From NCBI GenBank assembly GCA_964472565.1, contig CAYYNB010000108.1, positions 1 through 20,772 on the forward strand: DNA of 20,772 nt, written 5' to 3'. This DNA comes from DATAMF01 sp964472565 (GTDB taxonomy: Bacteria; Chloroflexota; Anaerolineae; Aggregatilineales; Aggregatilineaceae). Within the stretch, counting starts at the first letter, position 1. Every line of letters starts with the position of its first letter. The notes beneath the pieces were generated by a model. The model saw nothing but the letters and a program-made list of their open reading frames with translations, was not told where the DNA came from and made no database searches. The position numbers and the translations under genes are program-made. Below, piece by piece: positions 7,064 to 14,347 of the stretch.

Positions 7064-7621
7064 ATGATCGACGTAAACCAACTTCGCAAAGGCACTAACT
7101 TCACCAAAGAGGGTGAAATTTACAAAGTACTCGATTACAGCCACATGAAGACCGGGCGCGGCAACGCCTCGATCCGTGTGACCGTCCGCAATCTGCGCAG
7201 TGGATCCCAGTTTGAAATGACGTTCCAATCCGGGGACCGTGTGCAGGATATTCGTATCGAAACCGTAGCCGTGGAATACCTGTACACCGACGGCGAATTC
7301 CTGACCTTTATGGATACGGAAACCTATGAACAGCCTCAGCTTCGCCAGGATTTGTTTGGGGATGATTTTCTGTATCTCAAGGAAAATATGGGGCTGAAAC
7401 TGCTTCAGTACGAAAGCGAAATTCTCGACTACGAACTGCCAACCACCGTTGATTATAAAGTGACCGACGCTGAAATCGCCGTAGCGGGCGATACCGCGAC
7501 AGGTGCCACCAAAAAAGTCACCACCGAAACGGGATTGCAGGTTACAGTGCCGTTGTTTGTCAAAGTCGGTGATACCATCCGCGTCGATACGCGTGATAAA
7601 TCGTATGTGACGCGCGTCTAA
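7064..7621 (+). CDS. efp: Elongation factor P
   Basis: The 185-aa protein has the full three-domain EF-P layout and the usual length. It opens with MIDVNQLRKGTNF, has the ribosome-facing loop HMKTGRGNAS (residues 27-36), and closes with VGDTIRVDTRDKSYVTRV. EF-P binds the ribosome next to the P site and relieves stalling at consecutive prolines. The loop tip that is modified in other bacteria is R32 here, not lysine. That matches the tip type rhamnosylated by EarP in some proteobacteria, but Arg or Lys tips also occur unmodified, and no modification enzyme gene is in this window. AAGGAA (7047-7052) serves as ribosome site, somewhat distant from the ATG. Confidence 0.97.
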   Translation: MIDVNQLRKGTNFTKEGEIYKVLDYSHMKTGRGNASIRVTVRNLRSGSQFEMTFQSGDRVQDIRIETVAVEYLYTDGEFLTFMDTETYEQPQLRQDLFGDDFLYLKENMGLKLLQYESEILDYELPTTVDYKVTDAEIAVAGDTATGATKKVTTETGLQVTVPLFVKVGDTIRVDTRDKSYVTRV

Positions 7622-7640
7622 TTCCGCAGCGCAATCAAAA

Positions 7641-7665
7641 GGCCGGACTCCACACAAGCCCGGCC
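7641..7665. terminator. Bidirectional terminator between efp and the minus-strand gene
   Basis: GGCCGG (7641-7646) pairs with CCGGCC (7660-7665). The flanks ATCAAAA and TTTGAT extend the symmetry. On the plus strand the stem is followed by CTGGTTTGATGCTTT and on the minus strand by TTTTGATTG, so it can stop transcription of the two convergent genes. Confidence 0.7.
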
Positions 7666-7678
7666 CTGGTTTGATGCT

Positions 7679-8170
7679 TTAGCCTGCGTCGAGTCCAAAC
7701 TCGACCAACTGCACCGCCGCCTCCTGGAAAGTTCCCTGGAGTGTGGTGCCGCGCAGCGCTTTAGCCGCCAGATAAAATTCCAGTCCGGCGGTAATATAGT
7801 CGATGGGGCGCGGTTCACCCGGATCAGGATCATCGTCGCCGCCCGGCTTCGGGATCGGGAATTTGGGCCAGCGGTTGCCGCAGAAATCATCCACGTACTG
7901 CTTGACCGCCATCTCAATGCCACGCGCGTTTTCGGCGTTGCCCTGCATCGTTTCGATCTGGTGCGCCAATACCGCCACCTGGACAAACTTCCGCGTCATT
8001 GTTTTTGCCAGCTTGTCCCGCATAATCGGACCACCGGGGCCAAACGGCCCAAACGGATCGTTCGGATCACCAGGGTCATCGGGGTTGGGTATACTCGAAT
8101 TGCCGCCCGCGACGGTTGCCAATACTTCCATGAAATACCGGGTGTGAACTGCTACTTTGTCCTGGATCAT
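7679..8170 (-). CDS. Hypothetical protein with Pro/Gly/Asp-rich linkers
   Basis: The 163-aa product starts at the ATG complementary to 8168-8170, behind AAGGAG (8184-8179) eight bases upstream; the frame open further upstream lacks a ribosome site. It has an N-terminal part (MIQDKVAVHTRYFMEVLATVA), a first Pro/Gly/Asp-rich segment (about 26-49), a helical middle (about 50-100) and a second Pro/Asp-rich segment (about 105-124). The C-terminal helical part (DYITAGLEFYLAAKAL to FGLDAG) is mostly small residues. There is no signal peptide and no membrane helix. I recognise no family. The gene is convergent with efp and divergent from the 118-aa Cys-rich gene. Confidence 0.75.
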   Translation of the reverse strand: MIQDKVAVHTRYFMEVLATVAGGNSSIPNPDDPGDPNDPFGPFGPGGPIMRDKLAKTMTRKFVQVAVLAHQIETMQGNAENARGIEMAVKQYVDDFCGNRWPKFPIPKPGGDDDPDPGEPRPIDYITAGLEFYLAAKALRGTTLQGTFQEAAVQLVEFGLDAG

Positions 8171-8239
8171 TGTTTTCACTCCTTGTGGATGGACTTCTAC
8201 ACAAGATAAATGCAGGGTTTTGCGGTTTATCACAGAAAT

Positions 8240-8268
8240 TTGGCGGGAGCCGGGCATTGGCATACACT
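8240..8268 (+). promoter_or_regulatory. Candidate sigma70-type promoter for the Cys-rich/HAD unit
   Basis: TTGGCG (8240-8245) and TACACT (8263-8268) are separated by exactly 17 bases. Transcription would begin near 8275, about 23 bases before the ATG at 8298. Both boxes deviate from consensus, so this is a moderate call. Confidence 0.4.
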
Positions 8269-8297
8269 CAAAATGGACAGAGGAGAAGGATTATCTT

Positions 8298-8654
8298 ATG
8301 CGAACTCCAGCAGGCAAGGAATGCCCCTATTATTATGCTGACTTTCACCGGGGCCGGAACACCCAGGAATGTCGTCTGGTCGAGGCGAATCCTGATTCCG
8401 CGCTTTGGCGGCCTAAAGATTGTGAAGGCTGCCCGGTGCCGGATATTCTGCAAGCGAATGCCAGTGAAAATATGCGCCTGAAACTGACGATCCGCCCTAC
8501 ATTATTGGGTTTTGTGCGCCAGAAGCGGGTCGAAGCGTGGTGCGAAAAACACGAGATGCGGATCGAAAATCCCTACGTGGGCTGTCCCCAATGTTCGGAC
8601 GATAACCCGGCCCTGCGCTTGTTCCGCGACGCGCTGGAAAACGATCATGATTAA
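8298..8654 (+). CDS. Small cysteine-rich hypothetical protein
   Basis: The 118-aa product carries seven cysteines, at residues 9, 25, 42, 45, 82, 96 and 99. They include two CxxC pairs (CEGC at 42-45 and CPQC at 96-99). The N-terminal segment ECPYYYADFHRGRNTQEC is followed by W..KDCEGCPVPDIL. The spacing suggests zinc or Fe-S binding, but the cofactor cannot be decided from sequence. The ATG at 8298 has GGAGAAGGA (8282-8290) as ribosome site. Its last eight bases overlap the start of the HAD gene, so the two are co-transcribed and probably translationally coupled. The family is unknown to me; it is cytosolic, without signal or membrane segments. Confidence 0.8.
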   Translation: MRTPAGKECPYYYADFHRGRNTQECRLVEANPDSALWRPKDCEGCPVPDILQANASENMRLKLTIRPTLLGFVRQKRVEAWCEKHEMRIENPYVGCPQCSDDNPALRLFRDALENDHD

Positions 8655-9840
8655 AGCCGTCCTGCTCGATCTCGATGATACGCTGTTGGGCAACCCCACC
8701 CAACGTTTTGTCGAGAATTATATCGGCGCACTGGATCAGTTTATCCGCGAACGGCTGGGTCTTTCGGACATCAGCCGCCCGCTGCTCGCCGGAATCCGGC
8801 AGGTGGTTCGCAACCTGGACCCCACGCGCACCAACCAGGAGATATTCTTCGAGACGTTTGAGCCGCTGCTCACGGTGGAGCGGGCGGCTTTTGATCAGGC
8901 GGTAGCTGAGTTTTACCACACTGCCTATCTTGGTCTGCGCGCGGGAACAGCGGTGCGGACGTGGGCGCGTCCCCTGGTGGAACGGCTGGCGGCGCAGGGG
9001 TATCAGGTGGTGGTGGCGACGAATCCGTTTTTCCCACGTATCGCCATCGAACACCGCATGGATTGGGCGGGCGTGGGCGATTTTCCGTTTAACTGGGTGA
9101 CGACCCTGGAAAATATGCACTTTTCCAAACCGAACCCGCATTATTACGAAGAAATACTGGCGCGCATCGGTGTTCCGGCCTGCGAAGCACTGATGGTGGG
9201 TGACGATTGGCAGAATGACATCGTTCCCGCATGGCGCGCCGGACTCAATACCTATTGGATTGGTGCGGATGATGCACCGGGCCTGCCCGATCCGGCGGTT
9301 CACCCGGATGGATACGGTTCCCCGGATGACTTCGCGCGGCTGGTCCTGGATGATGGCTGGCTGGACACGCTCACCCCACGCCCGCTGTCTCCCGATCAGA
9401 TCGCGCCGCGTTTGTTGGGTACGCTGGCGGCGCTGTTGGGTGTGGCTCGTGCGGTGCCTGCCTCCTGCTGGAACCAGCATCCAGCGGCGGGGGAGTGGTC
9501 CCCCGCGGAAGTGATTTGTCACCTGTTCGCCACCGAGCAGGTGATGCAGCGCCCCCGCTTAGAGATGATTGTCCACGCAGATGATCCGCTCCTGGAGTCG
9601 CGCTCCGGTCTGCTGCTCGATACCTGTCCGGCGGATGGCTGGCCGTTGGCGCTGGATTTTGCGGCTGAACGGCTGTTGACCCTCGAATTTTTCGCAGGGT
9701 TGGACGCTTCGGCCTGGAATCGCCCGGCGCGGCATCCCCGCCTCGGCCCGACGACCCTGCTTGGCCTGGCGGATTTGATCGCCGGCCATGACCGGATACA
9801 CATCCACCAACTGCTTCAAACCATCCAGCAGTGTGTTTAG
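8647..9840 (+). CDS. HAD-superfamily hydrolase fused to a DinB-like domain
   Basis: The 397-aa protein has a complete N-terminal HAD hydrolase. Motif I is DLDDTL (D8 nucleophile, D10), motif II VVATNP, motif III the Lys in SKPNPHYYEE, and motif IV GDDWQNDI (185-192). An insert after motif I looks like a helical cap. From about residue 256 a second domain resembles the DinB/YfiT four-helix fold: NQHPAAGEWSPAEVICHLF, a middle helix with EQVMQRPRLEM, and a His-rich end (GHDRIHIHQLL). The His residues of CHL and of the HDRIHIH segment could form its metal site. HAD proteins hydrolyse phosphate esters or haloacids; the substrate is unknown. DinB-like proteins are often thiol- or metal-dependent transferases or uncharacterised. 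The ATG at 8647 overlaps the Cys-rich gene by eight bases. Confidence 0.8.
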   Translation: MIKAVLLDLDDTLLGNPTQRFVENYIGALDQFIRERLGLSDISRPLLAGIRQVVRNLDPTRTNQEIFFETFEPLLTVERAAFDQAVAEFYHTAYLGLRAGTAVRTWARPLVERLAAQGYQVVVATNPFFPRIAIEHRMDWAGVGDFPFNWVTTLENMHFSKPNPHYYEEILARIGVPACEALMVGDDWQNDIVPAWRAGLNTYWIGADDAPGLPDPAVHPDGYGSPDDFARLVLDDGWLDTLTPRPLSPDQIAPRLLGTLAALLGVARAVPASCWNQHPAAGEWSPAEVICHLFATEQVMQRPRLEMIVHADDPLLESRSGLLLDTCPADGWPLALDFAAERLLTLEFFAGLDASAWNRPARHPRLGPTTLLGLADLIAGHDRIHIHQLLQTIQQCV

Positions 9841-9849
9841 GCGGTGAGT

Positions 9850-9874
9850 GTCAGCCGGATGTCAGATGGCTGAC
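9850..9874 (+). terminator. Hairpin terminator after the HAD gene
   Basis: GTCAGCC (9850-9856) pairs perfectly with GGCTGAC (9868-9874), nine bases past the stop. The following AGTGATTTGATTT is moderately T-rich. It is a plausible terminator that precedes the next promoter. Confidence 0.5.
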
Positions 9875-9880
9875 AGTGAT

Positions 9881-9909
9881 TTGATTTCAGATAGACGTAT
9901 CATTAGGAT
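9881..9909 (+). promoter_or_regulatory. Candidate promoter of the SPFH gene
   Basis: TTGATT (9881-9886) and TAGGAT (9904-9909) are separated by 17 bases. Transcription would start about 20 bases before the ATG at 9936, whose ribosome site AGGAG lies at 9925-9929. Confidence 0.45.
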
Positions 9910-9935
9910 GCGTCTATTTTTTTCAGGAGTCTTCT

Positions 9936-11750
9936 ATGGACAACGCACTTCCGCTGTTTCTACTGTTGGGAGTTGTGATCGTACTGAGCATCTTGTTGGT
10001 GGCCCCGCGTGTTGTATTGGGGTTGGTCATCATCAACGAGCGCCAGGTCGGTATCGTGATTAAAAAATTCTCGCGCCGCAGCCTTCCGGCGGGGCAGTTT
10101 GTCGCGCTCAATGGCGAAGCAGGCTATCAGGCCGACACGCTGGCCCCCGGCTGGCACCTCTGGTATTGGCCCTGGGTCTACCAAATCGTCAAAGTTCCGG
10201 TGGTGGTCATCCCGCAAGGTGAGATCGCGCTGGTAGTGGCTGCCGACGGCGCGCCGATTCCGCCGGAACGTATTCTGGGCCGCATTGTGCCCTGTGATAA
10301 CTTCCAGGATGCGCGTAAATTCCTGGTCAAGGGCGGCGAAAAAGGACGCCAGCTTGGTATCCTGACCGCCGGAACCTACCGCATCAACAAGGCGCTGTTC
10401 ACCGTGATCAGTGTCGATGACGCGCAGGAACACGGCATGTCGCCCGAACAACTGATGGTCTACCGCGTATCGGCGGATCGGGTGGGGGTGGTGACGACGC
10501 TCGACGGGATGCCCATCGAACAGGGCGAAATCGCCGGGCCGATCATCGAAGGGCACGACAATTTCCAGAACGCGCAGAACTTTATCGCGGCGGGGGGCCG
10601 TCGTGGGTTGCAGGAACAGGTGCTGCTCTCTGGTTCGTGGAATCTGAACCCCTGGTTCTTGCAGATCGAACAGGTCCCCATGACCGAAATCCCGATTGGT
10701 TATGTCGGCGTGGCGATCTCGTATGTCGGTAAGGCGCACGAAGACGTGAGCGGCGTGGAATTCAAACACGGCGATCTGGTTAACCCTGGTCACAAGGGCG
10801 TATGGGTATCGCCGCTGTATCCCGGCAAGCACCCGATCAACACCCGCGTGATGAAAACCGAACTCGTGCCGACCACCAACATCGTGCTCAACTGGGCCGA
10901 ACGCACCGAGGCGCACAACTACGACGCCAAGCTGTCTTCGATCACGGTTCGCTCTAAAGACGGGTTTGCCTTCAACCTCGAAGTGGCGCAGATCATCCAT
11001 GTTGGCGCGCTGGATGCGCCCAAAGTGATCTCGCGCGTCGGGTCGATGCAGAATATGGTCGATCACGTCTTGCAGCCGATTGTGGGTAACTATTTCCGCA
11101 ACGCCGCACAGACTTCGACGGTGCTCGACTTCCTGAGCGCCCGCAGCGAACGCCAGTCTGAGGCAGCTGATCATATCCGCAAGGCGATTGGCTTGTATGA
11201 CGTGCAGGCGATTGACACGTTGATCGGCGCAATCACGCCGCCCGAATCGCTCATGACGACGCTGACGGATCGAAAGATCGCGGAAGAACAGCGCAAGACG
11301 TATGAAGTCCAGCAGGAAGCGCAGAACCAGCGCCAGCAGTTGGTCCGCGAAACCGCGCTGGCCGACATCCAGGAACAAATGGTGAAGTCGGAGCAGGGCG
11401 TCAACATCGCCGGGTTAGACGCCGAAGCCCGCATCAAGCAGGCCGGTGGTGAAGCCGAATCGATCAAACTGCGCGCGGCGGGTGAAGCCGACGCGATCCG
11501 CGCGACGGGTGAAGCGAAAGCCGAAACCTACCGCCTGGGTGCCTCCGCGCTCGGTTCACAGGGTTATACCGCTGTCCAGTTGATGCAGTTGATTGCCGAA
11601 AACCAGATTCGCATCGTGCCCGATGTCCAGGTCAGCGGCGGCGGCAATGCTGCCGGGATGATCGAAGCGCTGTTGGGCCTGCGCCTGCAAAATCAGGTGT
11701 CCGGCAATGGCGCGGTACCCGCCGATGAGGGCAAAGCCGCCGAGAGCTAA
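9936..11750 (+). CDS. SPFH/flotillin-like membrane scaffold protein with N-terminal repeats
   Basis: The 604-aa product has an N-terminal membrane helix (about residues 5-31). Three diverged copies of a beta-rich unit follow, at about 94-157, 179-248 and 253-312. The first two share DNFQxAxxF and a GR.L or GL.EQ stretch leading to an aromatic-rich strand; the third is shorter. An SPFH/PHB domain (about 320-450) comes next, then a long charged coiled coil (about 447-535) with the A/E/G-rich AGGEAESIKLRAAGEADAIRATGEAKAE typical of flotillins. The C-terminus (GYTAVQLMQLIAENQIRIVPDVQV) is also characteristic. Such proteins oligomerise in membranes and organise microdomains; the partner is unknown. 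It stands alone between two hairpins. Confidence 0.85.
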   Translation: MDNALPLFLLLGVVIVLSILLVAPRVVLGLVIINERQVGIVIKKFSRRSLPAGQFVALNGEAGYQADTLAPGWHLWYWPWVYQIVKVPVVVIPQGEIALVVAADGAPIPPERILGRIVPCDNFQDARKFLVKGGEKGRQLGILTAGTYRINKALFTVISVDDAQEHGMSPEQLMVYRVSADRVGVVTTLDGMPIEQGEIAGPIIEGHDNFQNAQNFIAAGGRRGLQEQVLLSGSWNLNPWFLQIEQVPMTEIPIGYVGVAISYVGKAHEDVSGVEFKHGDLVNPGHKGVWVSPLYPGKHPINTRVMKTELVPTTNIVLNWAERTEAHNYDAKLSSITVRSKDGFAFNLEVAQIIHVGALDAPKVISRVGSMQNMVDHVLQPIVGNYFRNAAQTSTVLDFLSARSERQSEAADHIRKAIGLYDVQAIDTLIGAITPPESLMTTLTDRKIAEEQRKTYEVQQEAQNQRQQLVRETALADIQEQMVKSEQGVNIAGLDAEARIKQAGGEAESIKLRAAGEADAIRATGEAKAETYRLGASALGSQGYTAVQLMQLIAENQIRIVPDVQVSGGGNAAGMIEALLGLRLQNQVSGNGAVPADEGKAAES

Positions 11751-11768
11751 ACTGTAGAGGTATGCAAC

Positions 11769-11793
11769 GGGGCGATTCGGCATGAGTCGCCCC
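11769..11793 (+). terminator. Hairpin terminator after the SPFH gene
   Basis: GGGGCGA (11769-11775) pairs perfectly with TCGCCCC (11787-11793). The following CCTTTGGTTT is weakly T-rich. The hairpin lies just before the ribosome site of the next gene, so it may also be a read-through attenuator. Confidence 0.55.
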
Positions 11794-11813
11794 CTTTGGT
11801 TTGAGGAAATGCG

Positions 11814-12254
11814 GTGCTAAAAACAAAGCGGAAACGCTCGTTTGCCTTTCACTCACCCTATGATCTGGATGTCTGTGCGGCTCGATTAGCGGGGCTTGCG
11901 CAGCAGCCCTCAACCGGTGCGTTTGAAAAAACACGCTTCGTCAAAGTTGAGCGACTGGACGCAGATCGCTATATGTTTCATTTGAGACAGGCTGCCGGAC
12001 CATCGCTGCTTGTTGAAATCAAAGGGACGCTGGTGAAAACCGGGCATTCTACTTATGTAACCGGTGTCGGGCGGACGGGCCTTCTCATCTTGGGTATGAT
12101 CGTGCTAATTTCCCTTTTCAGTGTCATCTTTTCCCCGCTCGGTCTCATAGTGGCGCTCTTTTTTAGCTGGATATTTTTTGACCAGACAAGCCTGGCCCAC
12201 AAGCGGCTCTACGCAAGTGTATTGGAGGTCCTAGCCGGGCAGCCTGAACCCTAG
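11814..12254 (+). CDS. Hypothetical small membrane protein
   Basis: The 146-aa product starts at GTG 11814, with GAGGAA (11803-11808) as ribosome site. The N-terminal 85 residues are soluble and contain FHSPYDLDVCAARLAGLA and a beta-like stretch (FVKVERLDADRYMFHLRQ). Two adjacent hydrophobic helices follow at about residues 89-110 and 111-127. There is no signal peptide before the soluble part, so that part is probably cytoplasmic. I recognise no family. The stop codon shares CTAG with the stop of the opposing transporter gene. It may be read through from the SPFH gene or have its own weak promoter. Confidence 0.75.
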   Translation: MLKTKRKRSFAFHSPYDLDVCAARLAGLAQQPSTGAFEKTRFVKVERLDADRYMFHLRQAAGPSLLVEIKGTLVKTGHSTYVTGVGRTGLLILGMIVLISLFSVIFSPLGLIVALFFSWIFFDQTSLAHKRLYASVLEVLAGQPEP

Positions 12255-13477
12255 CTCACCAGCATCAGCCACCCGATTCCAATTGCAGTTGTCAGCACCG
12301 TGATCGGAACACCCGCTTTCAGATACGCCCCAAACGACAGCTTGACGCCCCGCTGCGCCGCGATCTCCGCCACGATCAGATTCGCCGCCGATCCCAACAG
12401 CGTCAGGTTGCCCGCCAGCGTGGACGACATCGCCAGCACCAGCCACGCCTGCTGCGGATTGGGCAGCGCTCCAATTTGCGAACGCAGCAGCAGCACCGTC
12501 GGTACATTCGAAATCAGGTTGCTGAGCAGCGCCGAAATCGCGGTCAGCGGCGCGATCCCACCCCGGATCAGGGGCCGAATCGCGGCAAATAAATCTTCGC
12601 TCAGGCCGCTCGTTTCCAGCGCCCCGGTGACGACAAACAGCCCGCCGAAAAATGCCAGCAGACTCCAGTCAATCGCCAGCAGTTTGTCAGGCCGCAGCCG
12701 CGAGACAAGCAGCAGCCCGGCGGCGACACTCGCGGCGGATACAATCGGCAGCCCCACCACAAACGCGATCATCAGCCCGCCTACAACGCCCAGCGTGCGC
12801 CACAGCAGCGGCTTATAGATGTGCGGTGGTTCCATGTCCACCGGATTCAGCGCCGAGCGAAATTCTTGCCGGAACACCAGCACAATCACGATCCAGCACA
12901 CGGCCAATCCCAGCAGCGCGACGGGCGCGAGATGCAGCAGAAACGTCAGATACGAGATGCCGCTGCTGTGCCCAATGATCAGATTTTGGGGATTCCCCGT
13001 GATCGTCGCGGTAGACCCAACATTCGTCGCCGTCGCCAGCCCGATCAGATACGGCACCGGATCGCGTTTAAGGCGCAGCAGCAGTTCAACCACCAGCGGC
13101 GTAAACAACACGCAGATCGTATCATTCAAAAAGAAAGCGGAGAGAACCCCCGCCGCCGCGATCACCAGCGCCAGCAGCACACGCGGCGTATGCGCCACCC
13201 GCAGCACATAATAGCCTACCAGATCAAAAAATCCGGCCAGCCGGAGATTGTTGTTAATGACCATCATCGACCCCAGCAGCAGAATCGTGCCGACATCCAG
13301 CGAACCAATCGCTTCTTCTTCGCTGAGAATGCCCAACGCGATCAAAATCGCGGCGGCTGCCAGGGCCATCGTCGCGCGGTTCATGCGCAGTCCCGGCACA
13401 TGCCCTACTGCAATGCCGGTATACGTCACCAGTACAATCGTCAGGGTCATGCCCTGCGTCACATCGACGGAATTCAC
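12251..13477 (-). CDS. ArsB/SLC13-type anion transporter (ion transporter superfamily)
   Basis: The 408-aa product has about ten to eleven hydrophobic helices. It carries the two signature re-entrant motifs of the ArsB/NhaD/SLC13 group: ATNVGSTATITGNPQNLIIG (about residues 149-168) and SSTLAGNLTLLGSAANLIVA near the C-terminus. These hairpins bind anion and cation in the family (arsenite, citrate, Na+/H+ or sulfate transport). The substrate here cannot be told, and no arsenic resistance or Na+ genes are neighbours. The GTG at 13477 is chosen as the start because it lies about 27 bases downstream of a good promoter. It runs in the same direction as the ABC operon but has its own promoter. Confidence 0.85.
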   Translation of the reverse strand: MNSVDVTQGMTLTIVLVTYTGIAVGHVPGLRMNRATMALAAAAILIALGILSEEEAIGSLDVGTILLLGSMMVINNNLRLAGFFDLVGYYVLRVAHTPRVLLALVIAAAGVLSAFFLNDTICVLFTPLVVELLLRLKRDPVPYLIGLATATNVGSTATITGNPQNLIIGHSSGISYLTFLLHLAPVALLGLAVCWIVIVLVFRQEFRSALNPVDMEPPHIYKPLLWRTLGVVGGLMIAFVVGLPIVSAASVAAGLLLVSRLRPDKLLAIDWSLLAFFGGLFVVTGALETSGLSEDLFAAIRPLIRGGIAPLTAISALLSNLISNVPTVLLLRSQIGALPNPQQAWLVLAMSSTLAGNLTLLGSAANLIVAEIAAQRGVKLSFGAYLKAGVPITVLTTAIGIGWLMLVS

Positions 13478-13510
13478 GAGCTTACTCTTTCTTGTCCAAA
13501 TGCCCGCCGT

Positions 13511-13539
13511 ATTATAGGACGGTTGTTTCCAGATGTCGC
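13511..13539 (-). promoter_or_regulatory. Promoter of the ArsB/SLC13-type transporter gene
   Basis: On the minus strand, GCGACA (13539-13534) and a perfect TATAAT (13516-13511) are separated by 17 bases. Transcription would start near 13504, about 27 bases before the GTG. Confidence 0.6.
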
Positions 13540-13551
13540 CCGTGAATTTCC

Positions 13552-14346
13552 CTAAATATTCACATTAATCGCGCTGCCGCTTTCGTACCGCCGCAGACCG
13601 ATCTTGAATACCACGCTCAACACGATCACACTGACCCCTGCCGCTCCGACCAGCGCGCCGAGCAGCGCTAGGCTGTGTGTCTCCACCACGTCCACCGGGA
13701 CCGCGCCGACGAATCCCGCCGGGATCAGCGTGAACAGGATCAGCCGCAGCACCCCCTGAAACAGCCCGAACGGATACAGCGAAAACGAGATCATCGTGTT
13801 CATCAGGTGGCCTGAAAGCTGGTTGGCATTCCCCATGAAAAACGACAGACAGCCGGTCAGGGCCGCAAACGACGCAAAAATGACGCCTGCCAGCGCGGAA
13901 CACAGCAAAAACAGCACAATCGACACCGGATCAAAGCGCCCGGTGAACAGATACGCGATGAAGCCAAAGGTCAGATCGCCCACCGTGAACGGGTCCATCC
14001 GGCTGAACAGTAGATGCGTCAGCACGGGGCGCGGCAGCGTCAGGTAATAATCCAGCCGCCCCTGCGCCACGAGATCGACTACCCGGCCCGCGTTCCCCGC
14101 GAATGTAAACGCCAATCCCCAGCCCAGCGCAACGATGGCAAACAGCAAAAAAATCTGGTCGATCTGGTAGCCGCGAATTTCCTCGAAGCGGTCAAAAAAC
14201 ATCAGCCAGAACACAAAATAAATGCCGTTGTTGATGAACATCCCAATCGCCTGGCTGATAAACGTGGCGCGGTATTCCATGTTGCTCGCCAGATTCAGCT
14301 TGATCAGGTGGTTAATAAATCCGAATTCGCTGCGTATGAATTGCAT
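13552..14346 (-). CDS. ABC-2 type exporter permease, second subunit
   Basis: The 264-aa product has six hydrophobic segments, with charged cytoplasmic loops such as AQGRLDYYLTLPRPVLTHLLFSR. The loop sequence and length match ABC-2 family permeases (the ABC2_membrane_6 type), which work as two different permeases with one ATPase. The substrate is unknown. Its ATG begins one base after the stop of the first permease gene, with the ribosome site GGAGGG inside that gene's end, so they are translationally linked. It is the last gene of the ABC operon. Confidence 0.85.
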   Translation of the reverse strand: MQFIRSEFGFINHLIKLNLASNMEYRATFISQAIGMFINNGIYFVFWLMFFDRFEEIRGYQIDQIFLLFAIVALGWGLAFTFAGNAGRVVDLVAQGRLDYYLTLPRPVLTHLLFSRMDPFTVGDLTFGFIAYLFTGRFDPVSIVLFLLCSALAGVIFASFAALTGCLSFFMGNANQLSGHLMNTMISFSLYPFGLFQGVLRLILFTLIPAGFVGAVPVDVVETHSLALLGALVGAAGVSVIVLSVVFKIGLRRYESGSAINVNI

Positions 14347-14347
14347 G

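Noticed and set aside
9960..11378. Long minus-strand open frame opposite the SPFH gene (472 aa)
   Set aside because: It is rich in Arg, His, Asp and Val, as expected from antisense of a GC-rich gene, and the plus-strand frame is a recognisable SPFH protein.
12821..13555. Plus-strand open frame opposite the transporter (244 aa)
   Set aside because: It is Arg/Gln/His-rich and patternless; the minus strand has transporter signature motifs.
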